The position numbers and the translations under genes were made by a program. From Streptomyces qinglanensis (GTDB lineage: Bacteria > Actinomycetota > Actinomycetes > Streptomycetales > Streptomycetaceae), in assembly GCF_900111245.1 (NCBI RefSeq), contig NZ_FOGO01000007.1, positions 124,001 to 188,000 on the forward strand: 64,000 bases of DNA, in the 5' to 3' direction. The notes under the pieces are model-generated. The model had not been told where the DNA came from, did not search any database, and saw nothing but the letters and a program-made list of their open reading frames with translations. Every line of letters starts with the position of its first letter. The stretch's first letter is position 1. Positions 51,417 to 60,837 of this stretch are shown one piece after another.

Positions 51417-53357
51417 ATGCAGATCCGCGACCTCCCCTACGACGACCCCGGCGTACCCGATGTCCGTTCGGGCTTCCGACTGCTCCTGTGGCTGGGGCGT
51501 ATGCAGATGGGCGGCCAGTGCAAGGCGCTGGGATGGGGAGTTCTGCACCTTGCCTCGATCGCGTCCTTCCCCGCCGTCGCAGGGCTGGCGGTGACCGCGG
51601 TGGTGGACCGCTCAGGCGGCGACCTGGCGCTGGCCGCGCTGGCGATGGCCGTCGTCACGCTCACCGTGACGACCGGTGACACCCTGCTGCACAGGGCCGC
51701 CGTCACCAACTGGATCACCGCTGCCGCCCGCATCCAGCAGCTTCTGGCCCGCCGCACCGCGGCTTTGGGCGCAACCCTCACCCGCAGGGTCGCCGCCGGC
51801 GAAGTCGTCGCCGTGTCCACCGGTGACATCGAACGCATCGGATGGTGCGTCGAGGCGGTCTCGCGCTTCAGTGCCGCCCTGCTGACGACGCTGGGCGTCT
51901 GCGTCGCGCTGGTGGTCTACCAGCCGCAGTTGGGTCTGCTGACCTGCGCCGGCATGCTCGCCCTGGCGCTGGCCGTGCTGCCGCTGCTGCCGAGCGCCAC
52001 CCGGCGCGCCGACACGCAGCGCGAGCGGGCCGGACGGGCCACCGAACTGGCCGCCGACACGGTGGCCGGGCTACGGGTACTGCGCGGCATCGGTGGTGAG
52101 GAGCTCTTCCTCACCCGCTACCGGCGGGCCTCGCAGCAGGTGCGGCACGCCGCCGTACGCACCGCCCGCATGTGGTCGTTCATCGAGGCGCTCCAGGTCG
52201 CACTGCCCGGACTGCTGCTGGTGGCCGTGGTCTGGTACGGCACCCGGCTGGCGCTGGACGGGCGCATCGCCGTGGGCGAACTGGTGATGGTCTACGGCGC
52301 GATCAGCTTCCTGCTGGTGCCGCTCCAGCTCTTCGGCGAGTTCGCCATGTCGTACTCCTTCTCACGTCCCTCCGCGGCACGCGCGGCACGGGTGCTGGGA
52401 CTGCGGCGGCCCGGCGAGGAACAGCAGGTGACCGCACTCCCCGCCCGGCCGGACGCGAGGGAGCGGGCCGCCCCTGTCGGCTCCACCGACGTGCGGGAGG
52501 GGCTGCACGACCCGGCCACGGGGCTGCGCGCCCCGGCGGGTCTGCTGACCGCCGTCGTCTGCGGTGATCCGGACGCGGCAGGGCACCTCGCCGAGCGGCT
52601 GGGCGGGCACCCCGCCTCCGCCGCCGCTCCCGGCGCCGCCGCCGGAACGGAGAACGCACCGCAGTCCGCGGCCGGGGAGGGAGCCGGCCGGGCACAGGGC
52701 CGGAGACGGGAGGGGGAGGACGTCTCGGTGCTGCTGGACGGCACACCGCTGGACGCGATGCCGCTGGCCCGGGCCCGGGCCGCTGTGCTGGTGCAGGACA
52801 AGGACCCGGTGCTGCTCTCCGGCACGCTGGCCGGGCTGCTGGACGTGCCCTCGTCCGGCGCGGTGGACGCCGGGCGGGCACTGAAAGCCGCCCAGTGCGA
52901 CGACGTGCTCGCCGCGCTGGTGCAGGGCAGCCCGGACGCGGAGGGCGATCCCATGCGGGCCAGGATCACCGAGCGGGGACGCTCGCTCTCGGGCGGACAG
53001 CGGCAGCGGCTCGCGCTGGCCCGGTCGCTCCTGACCGATCCGCCGGTACTGGTGCTGGACGAGCCGACCTCGGCCGTCGACTCGCACACCGAGGCGCGCA
53101 TCGCCCGGGAGCTGGCCGCGCTCAGGTCGGGCCGGACGACGGTGGTCTTCACCTCCAGCCCCCTGCTGCTCGACAGCGCCGACCGGGTGGTCTTCGTGCA
53201 CGGGTCCAGGGCCGCGGCCGCCGGAACACACCGGGAGCTCCTCGGCTGCGAGGACGCGTACCGGGCCGTCGTCACCCGGGCACCGCAGTCCACCGCCGGG
53301 CGGCCGGCCGAGTCGCGGGCAGGGAACGCACAGACCGAGGGAGCCGAATCCACGTGA
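51417..53357 (+). CDS. ABC exporter subunit 1 with degenerate Walker A
   Basis: This 646-residue exporter half has six membrane helices (about 40-320) and an ATPase domain. The ATPase domain keeps the signature LSGGQRQRLALAR and Walker B VLVLDEPTSAVD. The Walker A position reads GLLTAVVCGDPDAAGHLAE with no GK(S/T), and the H-loop histidine is replaced (VVFTSSPLLLDSADRV). It cannot bind and hydrolyse ATP in the normal way by itself. It should pair with the next gene, which it overlaps by 4 bp. Residues about 400-450 form an Ala/Gly-rich insert within the ATPase domain. The ATG start has a weak ribosome site. The substrate is unknown. Confidence 0.9.
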   Translation: MQIRDLPYDDPGVPDVRSGFRLLLWLGRMQMGGQCKALGWGVLHLASIASFPAVAGLAVTAVVDRSGGDLALAALAMAVVTLTVTTGDTLLHRAAVTNWITAAARIQQLLARRTAALGATLTRRVAAGEVVAVSTGDIERIGWCVEAVSRFSAALLTTLGVCVALVVYQPQLGLLTCAGMLALALAVLPLLPSATRRADTQRERAGRATELAADTVAGLRVLRGIGGEELFLTRYRRASQQVRHAAVRTARMWSFIEALQVALPGLLLVAVVWYGTRLALDGRIAVGELVMVYGAISFLLVPLQLFGEFAMSYSFSRPSAARAARVLGLRRPGEEQQVTALPARPDARERAAPVGSTDVREGLHDPATGLRAPAGLLTAVVCGDPDAAGHLAERLGGHPASAAAPGAAAGTENAPQSAAGEGAGRAQGRRREGEDVSVLLDGTPLDAMPLARARAAVLVQDKDPVLLSGTLAGLLDVPSSGAVDAGRALKAAQCDDVLAALVQGSPDAEGDPMRARITERGRSLSGGQRQRLALARSLLTDPPVLVLDEPTSAVDSHTEARIARELAALRSGRTTVVFTSSPLLLDSADRVVFVHGSRAAAAGTHRELLGCEDAYRAVVTRAPQSTAGRPAESRAGNAQTEGAEST

Positions 53358-55195
53358 GCCCGCAGAGCCACCCGGCGACGGACGACCGGACGGCGGGTGA
53401 GGAACGCCGCGGCCCCCGGTTCGGCGTGCCCGAGCCCGGCTACGACCCGTCGGCTCCGGAAGACGTCACGGTCCTTCCCGCCGGATCCTCCGCGACGGTC
53501 CGCACCTATGTACGAGAGCTGCTGCGGCGCCATCGACGCGCCTTCGTTCTGCTCGTCGGCGTGAACAGCGGCGCCGTCCTCGCCTCGACAGTGGGGCCCT
53601 GGCTGCTGGGCGGAATCGTGGACGGGCTCGCAGCCGGACGGGAGGACCTGCAACTGGGGCGGGCGACCGTCCTGTTCGCCCTCGCGCTGCTGGTGCAGAC
53701 GGTCTTCACCCAGCAGGTGCGGGTGCGCGGTGCGATGCTCGGCGAGGAGATGCTGGCGGATCTTCGCGAGGACTTCCTCGTACGCGCCGTGCGGCTGCCG
53801 CCCGGTGTGCTCGAGCGGGCCGGGACCGGCGACCTGCTCTCCCGGATCACCACCGACATCGACCGGCTGGGCGACGCCATGCGCAAGGCGGTCCCCCAAC
53901 TGGCGATCGGCCTGGTGTGGGCGGCGCTGCTGGTGGGGGCGCTGTGCGTCACGGCACCGCCGCTGGCCCTGACCGTGCTGCTCGCCCTGCCGGTACTGCT
54001 GGCGGGCTGCCGCTGGTACTTCCGCCGGGCTCCGCACGCCTACCGGGCCGAGGCAGCGGGCTACGCGGCGGTCGCCGCGGCACTGGCCGAGACGGTCGAC
54101 GCGGGCAGGACGGTGGAGACGCACCGGCTGGGCTCCCGCCGGGTGGCGCTCTCCGAGCGCCGGGTCGCCGAGTGGACTGCCTGGGAACGCAGGACTCTGT
54201 GGCTGCGCACCGTGCTCTTCCCCGCCGTCAGCCTCAGCAACATGCTGATCATGGGTGGTGTACTGCTGCTGGGCGGTGTCTTCGTGCTCCAGGGCTGGAT
54301 CGGCGTCGGCCGGCTCACCACCGGTGCCCTCCTCGCACAGATGCTCATCGAGCCCGTGGGCCTGATCCTGCGCTGGTACGACGAGCTCCAGGTCGCCCAG
54401 GTCTCCCTCGCCCGGCTGGTGGGGGTCCGGGAGATCGAGGCGGAGGACGGCCGGGGCCCGGCGCCCCGCGGCAAGGACGTACGCGCCAGCGGAGTGCGGT
54501 TCGGCTATCTGGCCGGGGTCGACGTCCTGCACGGGGTGACCCTGGATGTCGCCCCCGGCAGCAGGGTCGCGCTGGTCGGCCCGTCCGGAGCGGGCAAGTC
54601 GACACTCGGACGGCTGCTGGCCGGGATCTACGGACCGCGCCACGGCGAGGTGACCCTGGGTGGGGCCGCGTTGAGCGAGCTGCCGGCGGAGGAGGTGCGC
54701 CGCCATGTGGTGCTGGTCAACCAGGAACACCACGTCTTCGTGGGTACGCTGCGCGACAATCTGCTGCTGGCCCGGCAGGACGCGGACGACGCCGGGCTGT
54801 GGGCGGCGCTCGGCGCGGTGGACGCCCGCGGCTGGGCCGAAGCGCTGCCGGACGGGCTGGACAGCGCGGTCGGCTCCGGCGGGCTGACCGTCACTCCGGC
54901 GCAGGCCCAGCAGATCGCACTGGCCCGCCTGGTGCTGGCCGACCCGCATACGCTGGTCCTGGACGAAGCGACATCGCTGCTGGACCCCCGGGCAGCCCGG
55001 CATCTGGAGCGTTCGCTCGCCCAGGTCCTCGAGGGGCGCACGGTGGTGGCGATCGCGCACCGGCTGCACACCGCGCACGACGCAGACGTCATCGCGGTCG
55101 TGGAGGAGGGCCACATCAGCGAACTGGGCAGCCACGACGCGCTGGTGGCGACTGACGGACCCTACGCCGCACTGTGGCGCTCCTGGCACGGCTGA
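53354..55195 (+). CDS. ABC exporter subunit 2 with degenerate signature motif
   Basis: This 613-residue exporter half complements the first. Six membrane helices (about 55-340) are followed by an ATPase domain with intact Walker A LVGPSGAGKSTLGRLL, Q-loop LVNQEHHVFVGTLRDN, Walker B LVLDEATSLLD and H-loop IAHRLHTAHD. The ABC signature reads TVTPAQAQQIALAR instead of LSGGQ. Paired with subunit 1 it gives one good composite ATP site (this Walker A with the partner's LSGGQ) and one dead site, the pattern of heterodimeric exporters. The GTG start overlaps the previous stop (GTGA) with GAGGGAG upstream. The first 50 residues are hydrophilic. The substrate is unknown. Confidence 0.93.
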   Translation: MSPQSHPATDDRTAGEERRGPRFGVPEPGYDPSAPEDVTVLPAGSSATVRTYVRELLRRHRRAFVLLVGVNSGAVLASTVGPWLLGGIVDGLAAGREDLQLGRATVLFALALLVQTVFTQQVRVRGAMLGEEMLADLREDFLVRAVRLPPGVLERAGTGDLLSRITTDIDRLGDAMRKAVPQLAIGLVWAALLVGALCVTAPPLALTVLLALPVLLAGCRWYFRRAPHAYRAEAAGYAAVAAALAETVDAGRTVETHRLGSRRVALSERRVAEWTAWERRTLWLRTVLFPAVSLSNMLIMGGVLLLGGVFVLQGWIGVGRLTTGALLAQMLIEPVGLILRWYDELQVAQVSLARLVGVREIEAEDGRGPAPRGKDVRASGVRFGYLAGVDVLHGVTLDVAPGSRVALVGPSGAGKSTLGRLLAGIYGPRHGEVTLGGAALSELPAEEVRRHVVLVNQEHHVFVGTLRDNLLLARQDADDAGLWAALGAVDARGWAEALPDGLDSAVGSGGLTVTPAQAQQIALARLVLADPHTLVLDEATSLLDPRAARHLERSLAQVLEGRTVVAIAHRLHTAHDADVIAVVEEGHISELGSHDALVATDGPYAALWRSWHG

Positions 55196-55236
55196 TGCGC
55201 GGCGGGGGCCGCGGCGCACCGGGGCCACGGCGGGGC

Positions 55237-56031
55237 TCAGCCTATGAACCCCAGGGCCACCACGCTCCCGGCTCCGCTCAGCACCATGAAGGCGGGCATC
55301 AGCACCGCGTTCTCGACCTTGGCTCCGGCCCGGAAGCGCATGAACCGGGGGGTACCCAGCGGGTACCAGCGCTTGCCCGCTATCGGGATGGGCCACAGTA
55401 TCGGGCAGCCGGAGATCGTCAGAGCGTCGCCGATGTTGTGCACCATCGCGCCCAGCACGATCGGCAGCCCCATCCACAGGTACTCCTGGCCGTCCCCGGT
55501 GAACAGCCAGTCCGCACCGCTGCCGGGCTTCTCCAGCAGGTTGGTCAGGATCCAGGCGCACGCGGCCCCCAGCAGCCACACCAGCACATCGCTGGAGACC
55601 CGGGCCATCCGCCACAGCAGGCCCTCGACCGCGAGCACCACGTGGATGAAGAGGATGACCAGCACCGCCCAGCGGCCCCACACGGCGGCGGCCGCGGAGA
55701 AGCCGGCGCCGATGAGGAGCGCCCAGGGCCAGGTGTGGGTGAGAGTGCGGTGCCCTCCGGAGCGGCGCCGCTCGCCACCGGAGCGGGTGCCGTTGTAGAC
55801 GGCGGCGGAGAGTTTGTCCACCACTCCGCACAGCAGGCGGGAGAGGGGGCCGAAGGCCCGGGAGATGGTGGCGGACTTCTGGTCGAGGTCGGGCGCCAAG
55901 GCCGCCCCGGCGCACAGCAGGGCACCGACCACCACCACCGGCCAGGGCATCGGGTGGTCCAGCAGGGCCGCGGCCGCCCCCACCCCGAGCCAGGCTGCGG
56001 CTCCCGACAGCGAGTGCGCCGGTCCCATCAT
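55237..56031 (-). CDS. YdjM/DUF457-type membrane-bound metal-dependent hydrolase
   Basis: This 264-residue membrane protein of the YdjM-like (LexA-binding, inner membrane-bound putative hydrolase) family has the usual His/Asp ligands spread over short motifs. They are GPAHSLSGAAAW at the N-terminus, CAGAALAPDLDQKSATI (near 42-57), GHRTLTHTWPW (near 90-100) and GAMVHNIGDALTISGCPILWP (near 195-215). About six membrane segments lie between them. The fold is related to phospholipase C/zinc hydrolases, but activity is unproven. Two adjacent ATGs (56031, 56028) follow GGGGA. It is convergent with the ABC pair 41 bp away and divergent from the helicase gene. Confidence 0.9.
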   Translation of the reverse strand: MMGPAHSLSGAAAWLGVGAAAALLDHPMPWPVVVVGALLCAGAALAPDLDQKSATISRAFGPLSRLLCGVVDKLSAAVYNGTRSGGERRRSGGHRTLTHTWPWALLIGAGFSAAAAVWGRWAVLVILFIHVVLAVEGLLWRMARVSSDVLVWLLGAACAWILTNLLEKPGSGADWLFTGDGQEYLWMGLPIVLGAMVHNIGDALTISGCPILWPIPIAGKRWYPLGTPRFMRFRAGAKVENAVLMPAFMVLSGAGSVVALGFIG

Positions 56032-56203
56032 GCGTATCCCCGCCCTGTTCCTCGTATCGCGTCGGCCGCGGCCCACGCGGGGCACCGCCTCGCGCGCCCG
56101 CGCTGCTGCCGTCCGGAGCTGATGCCCGTTCGGCGACACAGCGTAGCGCCAGGCGATCTTCAAAAGCCCACCGGTTCCCTGATCGTCCCGGGCAGCAGGC
56201 AGT

Positions 56204-58732
56204 ATGGGGGGCGTGACAGCCACCCTTATCGACCAGATGCCGAGCGACGCCGATCCCGATGCCCTCTTCGAGTCCTTCTCCGGGTGGGCGGAAGAGCGGG
56301 GCATCTCGCTCTATCCCGCCCAGGAGGAGGCACTGATCGAGGTGGTCTCGGGGGCGAACGTGATCCTGTCGACCCCGACGGGCTCCGGCAAGAGTCTGGT
56401 CGCGGCGGGAGCGCACTTCGCCGCGCTCGCCCAGGACAAGGTGACGTTCTACACGGCGCCGATCAAGGCACTGGTCTCGGAGAAGTTCTTCGACCTGTGC
56501 AAGCTGTTCGGCACCGAGAACGTCGGCATGCTCACAGGGGACGCGTCCGTCAACGCGGACGCGCCGATCATCTGCTGCACCGCCGAGGTGCTGGCGTCCA
56601 TCGCGCTGCGCGACGGGGCGGACGCCGATGTCGGCCAGGTGGTGATGGACGAGTTCCACTTCTACGCGGAGCCGGACCGTGGCTGGGCCTGGCAGATCCC
56701 GTTGCTGGAGTTGCCGCAGGCACAGTTCGTGCTGATGTCGGCCACCCTGGGGGACGTCTCGCGTTTCGAGGAGGACCTGACCCGGCGCACCGGCCGCTCC
56801 ACGGCCGTGGTGCGCTCCGCGACCCGCCCGGTGCCACTTTCGTACGAATATCGCACCACGGGTCTCACCGAGACGCTGACCGAGCTGCTGGAGACCCACC
56901 AGGCTCCCGTCTACATCGTGCACTTCACGCAGGCCCAAGCCGTGGAGCGGGCCCAGGCGCTGATGAGCATCAACATGTCGACCCGCGCGGAGAAGGACGA
57001 GATCGCGAAGGTCATCGGCAATTTCCGCTTCACGACGGCGTTCGGCCGCAATCTCTCCCGCTATGTGCGGCACGGGATCGGAGTGCACCACGCCGGGATG
57101 CTGCCGAAGTACCGGCGGCTGGTGGAGCGGCTGGCCCAGGCGGGGCTGCTGAAGGTCATCTGCGGCACTGACACCCTCGGTGTCGGCGTCAACGTGCCCA
57201 TCCGGACCGTTCTGTTCACCGCGCTCACCAAGTACGACGGCAGCCGGGTGCGCACCCTGCGCGCCCGCGAGTTCCACCAGATCGCGGGCCGGGCCGGCCG
57301 AGCGGGCTTCGACACCTCGGGCTTCGTCGTCGCGCAGGCGCCCGAGCACGTGATCGAGAACGAAAAGGCGCTGGCCAAGGCAGGAGACGATCCGAAGAAG
57401 CGCCGGAAGGTGGTCCGCAAGAAGGCGCCGGAGGGCTTCGTGAGCTGGGGCCAGCAGACCTTCGAGAAGCTGATCGCCTCCGACCCGGAGCCGCTGACCT
57501 CCCGCTTCCGGGTGACGCACGCCATGCTGCTGTCGGTGATCGCGCGCCCCGGTGACGCCTTCGCGCAGCTGCGGCGGCTGCTGGAGGACAATCACGAGGA
57601 CCGCCGGGCCCAGTTGCGGCACATCAGGCGGGCCATCGCCATCTACCGCTCGCTGCTGGACGGCGGCATCGTCGAGCAGTTGGAGGAGCCCGACGCCGAG
57701 GGCAGGCGGATCCGGCTGACCGTCGACCTCCAGCAGGACTTCGCGCTCAACCAGCCCCTCTCCACCTTCGCGCTCGCCGCCTTCGAGCTGCTGGACCCCG
57801 AGTCGCCCTCCTATGCGCTGGACATGGTGTCGGTCGTCGAGTCGACGCTGGACGACCCGCGCCAGATCCTCGCCGCGCAGACGAACAAGGCCAAGGGCGA
57901 GGCCGTTGCCGAGATGAAGGCCGACGGGATCGAGTACGAGGAGCGGATGGAGCGGCTGATGGACATCAGCTATCCGCAGCCCCTCGAAGAGCTGCTTTTC
58001 CACGCCTACGGCCTCTACCGCAAGTCGCATCCCTGGGTCGGGGACCACCCCCTCTCCCCCAAGTCGGTCATCCGGGACATGTACGAACGTGCGATGACCT
58101 TCAGTGAGTTCGTCTCCTTCTACGAGCTCGCTCGTACCGAGGGCATCGTGCTGCGCTATCTGGCGAGCTCCTACAAGGCGCTGGAACATACCGTCCCGGA
58201 CGATCTGAAGTCGGAGGACTTCCAGGACATCATCGAGTGGCTCGGCGAGATGGTCCGCCAGGTCGACTCCAGCCTGCTGGACGAGTGGGAGCAGCTCGCC
58301 AACCCCGAGGACGAGACGGCGGAGGAGGCCCAGGAGCGCGCCGACCAGGTCAAGCCGATCACCGCCAACCCCCGCGCCTTCCGTGTCCTGGTGCGCAACG
58401 CGATGTTCCGACGGGTCGAGCTGGCCGCTTTGGACAAGTTCTCCGAGCTGGGCAGCCTCGACGGGGAGGCGGGCTGGGGCGAGGACGCGTGGGCCGAGGC
58501 CATGAACCGGTACTGGGACGAGTACGACGAACTGGGCACCGGACCGGATGCCCGCGGCCCGCGGCTGCTGCGGATCGAGGAGGTGCCGGAGGACCGGTTG
58601 TGGCGCGTCCGGCAGGTGTTCGCCGACCCACGCGGCGATCATGACTGGGGCATCTCGGCCGAGGTGGACCTCGTCGCCTCGGACGAGGAGGGCCGCGCGG
58701 TCGTCGAGGTGACCGACGTGGGCCCCATGTGA
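56204..58732 (+). CDS. DEAD/DEAH-box helicase with DUF3516-type C-terminus
   Basis: This 842-residue superfamily 2 helicase has Q-like region SLYPAQEEALIEV, motif I STPTGSGKS (about 57-65), motif II MDEFH (a DEFH variant of DEAD/H), motif III LMSATLG and motif VI HQIAGRAGRAGFD. Motifs IV-V include CGTDTLGVGVNVPI. The C-terminal 400 residues match the DUF3516 extension found in actinobacterial helicases (ALDMVSVVESTLDDPRQIL, SYPQPLEELLFHAYGLYRKSHPWV). It acts on RNA or DNA in the cytoplasm; its target is not known. The start may be ATG 56204 or GTG 56213, the latter behind a run of G. It is followed 52 bp later by tesB in the same direction. Confidence 0.93.
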   Translation: MGGVTATLIDQMPSDADPDALFESFSGWAEERGISLYPAQEEALIEVVSGANVILSTPTGSGKSLVAAGAHFAALAQDKVTFYTAPIKALVSEKFFDLCKLFGTENVGMLTGDASVNADAPIICCTAEVLASIALRDGADADVGQVVMDEFHFYAEPDRGWAWQIPLLELPQAQFVLMSATLGDVSRFEEDLTRRTGRSTAVVRSATRPVPLSYEYRTTGLTETLTELLETHQAPVYIVHFTQAQAVERAQALMSINMSTRAEKDEIAKVIGNFRFTTAFGRNLSRYVRHGIGVHHAGMLPKYRRLVERLAQAGLLKVICGTDTLGVGVNVPIRTVLFTALTKYDGSRVRTLRAREFHQIAGRAGRAGFDTSGFVVAQAPEHVIENEKALAKAGDDPKKRRKVVRKKAPEGFVSWGQQTFEKLIASDPEPLTSRFRVTHAMLLSVIARPGDAFAQLRRLLEDNHEDRRAQLRHIRRAIAIYRSLLDGGIVEQLEEPDAEGRRIRLTVDLQQDFALNQPLSTFALAAFELLDPESPSYALDMVSVVESTLDDPRQILAAQTNKAKGEAVAEMKADGIEYEERMERLMDISYPQPLEELLFHAYGLYRKSHPWVGDHPLSPKSVIRDMYERAMTFSEFVSFYELARTEGIVLRYLASSYKALEHTVPDDLKSEDFQDIIEWLGEMVRQVDSSLLDEWEQLANPEDETAEEAQERADQVKPITANPRAFRVLVRNAMFRRVELAALDKFSELGSLDGEAGWGEDAWAEAMNRYWDEYDELGTGPDARGPRLLRIEEVPEDRLWRVRQVFADPRGDHDWGISAEVDLVASDEEGRAVVEVTDVGPM

Positions 58733-58784
58733 GCCCGGCACCGCGCGTGCCGGCAGCCTTGGACGCGAGAGAGGAACGCACGAG

Positions 58785-59708
58785 ATGACCGGGCCGAGTC
58801 CTGCCGAACGCCTTGTCGACCTGCTGGACCTGGAAGAGATCGACCTGAACATCTTCCGGGGCAGGAGTCCCAGGGAGTCCCTCCAGCGGGTCTTCGGCGG
58901 CCAGGTCGCCGGGCAGGCGCTGGTGGCTGCGGGCCGCACCGTGGACGAGGACCGCCCCGTGCACTCGCTGCACGCGTACTTCCTGCGGCCCGGGATTCCC
59001 GGTGTGCCGATCGTGTACCAGGTGGAACGGGTCCGGGACGGGCGCTCGTTCACCACGCGGCGGGTGATCGCCGTCCAGCGGGGCCGCACGATCTTCAATC
59101 TCACCGCCTCCTTCCATGTACGGGAACCCGGCTTCGAGCACCAGCTGCCGATGCCCGAAGTGCCGGAGCCCGAGAGCCTGCCGCGGCTCGCCGACGAGGT
59201 ACGACAGCGGCTGGGCACCTTGCCCGAGCCGCTGGAGCGGATGGCACGCCGGCAGGCTTTCGATCTGCGCTACGTGGACCGGCTCCGGTGGAGCACAGAG
59301 GAACTGGCAGGAGTCGAGCCGCGCAGCGCGGTGTGGATGCGGGCGACGGGCTCGCTCGGCGACGATCCGCTCGTCCACACCTGCGCGCTGACCTACGCCA
59401 GCGACATGACCCTCCTGGACGCGGTACGGCTGCCCATCGAGCCCCTGTGGGGTCCGCGCAACTTCGACACGGCCTCGCTGGACCACGCCATGTGGTTCCA
59501 CCGCCCGTTCCGTGCCGACGAATGGTTCCTCTACCAGCAGGAGTCCCCCATCTCCACCGGTGCGCGCGGCCTGGCCCGGGGTCAGATCTTCGACCGGGAA
59601 GGCAACCTGATCGTCTCGGTGATGCAGGAGGGCCTGTTCCGCCCGCACAGCCCGGCGCCGGAGACCTCTTCCGGCAGGGAAGTCCGAGGAGAGACGCCCT
59701 CGTCCTGA
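58785..59708 (+). CDS. tesB: Acyl-CoA thioesterase II (TesB-like)
   Basis: This 307-residue double hot-dog protein is full length. The first hot-dog holds VFGGQVAGQALVAAGRTV and LHAYFLRPGIPGVPIVYQVERVRDGRSFTTRRV. The second has LTYASDMTLLDAVRLPI, with the catalytic Asp, and LDHAMWFHRPFRADEWFLYQQESP. The conserved Asp, Thr and Gln residues of TesB (the last in ARGLARGQIFDREGNLIVSVMQEGL) are present. It hydrolyses medium- and long-chain acyl-CoA to free acid and CoA in the cytoplasm. The ATG start follows GAGAGAGG. It is in line with the helicase gene and converges on the next gene with only 10 bp between the stops. Confidence 0.95.
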   Translation: MTGPSPAERLVDLLDLEEIDLNIFRGRSPRESLQRVFGGQVAGQALVAAGRTVDEDRPVHSLHAYFLRPGIPGVPIVYQVERVRDGRSFTTRRVIAVQRGRTIFNLTASFHVREPGFEHQLPMPEVPEPESLPRLADEVRQRLGTLPEPLERMARRQAFDLRYVDRLRWSTEELAGVEPRSAVWMRATGSLGDDPLVHTCALTYASDMTLLDAVRLPIEPLWGPRNFDTASLDHAMWFHRPFRADEWFLYQQESPISTGARGLARGQIFDREGNLIVSVMQEGLFRPHSPAPETSSGREVRGETPSS

Positions 59709-59718
59709 GCGCGCACTC

Positions 59719-60750
59719 TCACTGCTCCGGTACGCGGGTCGCCCGGCCGCCGCGCGTGCCGGTTCCTCCGGCGGTTCGCACCCCGGGCCTCGGCCTGCGG
59801 CGGCGCAGCAGGGACCACCGGCGCCGCGGGCCGGGAGCGGTGGGCGGTCCGGCGACGGGCCGCGCGGTTCCGGGGTGGGACCGCCCCTCTCCGGCAGCAG
59901 CGCACGAGGCACCGGGGCGACCCTCGACGGGTCCGCGGCCCGGCTCGCGGACGGCGCGCGCTGCTGCGGGACCCTCGGCAGCCCTGGCGCTCTCCAGGTC
60001 GGCGTCCAGCAGGAAGCGGTACCAGCGGATCTCCTCGGCTCCTTCGGCCCGGCACACCTCCTCCAGGACGTCCCGGGTGACCTCGGCGGCGTTGCGGACC
60101 TCCAGGAAGCACGGCCGCAGCGCCCTGAGCCTGGCCCGCTCTCCCCCGTCGGGTACGGCTTCGGCGAGCGTCGCATCGTCCAGCACGCTCGCCCGTGCCG
60201 CGGCCCGCTCCCATGGGTCGGCGGCATGCCGGGTGAGCTGCTCCACCCGCCGTCCCCGCCAGCGCAGGGCGCGGTGGTCGACACCGGCCTCCAGCTCGGC
60301 CCGCAGGCCGACGGGGAGGCGCCCGGTGAGCAGTTGGGGATTGTTCTCCGCGAAGTCCCGCAGCTCTTGGGCGAGATAGAGCCAGACGACCGTGCGGTAC
60401 CGGTTCACATAGAAGCTGACCGGCCCGAAGCAGCCCGCCCTGGCGAGCCGCGCGCATCGGGACGGGCTGATGTCCAGAAGTGCGGATGCCTCCCGCACGC
60501 CCATCACGCGCAGCCGTCCGCGCAGCGCACCGGGGAATCCCGGGGCGGCCTTGATCCGCTCCACTTCCTCCCTGAGCACCCGGCGTGTCCGACCCGCCGG
60601 CCCCGGTACGGTGCGCACCTCTTCGATCTGCACCGCCAGTTCGAACTCCCTGGGGCGCAGCCCCAGCTCCCGCGCGGCCGTACGCAGGCTCACCTCGGCC
60701 GTATCCCGGAGTGGAGCCGGCATACGGTGCTCCATGGGCTGGTGTCGCAT
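59719..60750 (-). CDS. Putative DNA-binding protein, DUF6397-like
   Basis: This protein of about 343 residues resembles a Streptomyces family that I recall as DUF6397. The N-terminal 160 residues hold two helix-turn-helix-like segments, SLRTAARELGLRPREFELAVQIEEVRTV (about 21-48) and GVREASALLDISPSRCARLARAGCFGPV. The second looks like an excisionase/MerR-type wing (YVNRYRTVVWLYLA). The middle (160-250) is helical and the last 90 residues are a disordered Pro/Arg/Gly tail. It probably binds DNA in the cytoplasm, but no target is known. The ATG at 60750 is used; an internal Met at codon 6 is possible. The family assignment is from memory and uncertain. Confidence 0.75.
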   Translation of the reverse strand: MRHQPMEHRMPAPLRDTAEVSLRTAARELGLRPREFELAVQIEEVRTVPGPAGRTRRVLREEVERIKAAPGFPGALRGRLRVMGVREASALLDISPSRCARLARAGCFGPVSFYVNRYRTVVWLYLAQELRDFAENNPQLLTGRLPVGLRAELEAGVDHRALRWRGRRVEQLTRHAADPWERAAARASVLDDATLAEAVPDGGERARLRALRPCFLEVRNAAEVTRDVLEEVCRAEGAEEIRWYRFLLDADLESARAAEGPAAARAVREPGRGPVEGRPGASCAAAGEGRSHPGTARPVAGPPTAPGPRRRWSLLRRRRPRPGVRTAGGTGTRGGRATRVPEQ

Positions 60751-60837
60751 ACGGTCATCCCCCGTCGCTCGTCCCTCACCTTGCGTGACAACGACGGTAG
60801 CCGGGACCGAAGAATCCCGCCGAGCCTGTGGAAAACC

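Noticed and set aside
52292..59218. A 2308-codon open frame on the minus strand
   Set aside because: It runs antisense through the ABC pair, helicase and tesB genes, has no family motifs and is rich in His, Gln and Arg as expected from GC-biased shadow frames.
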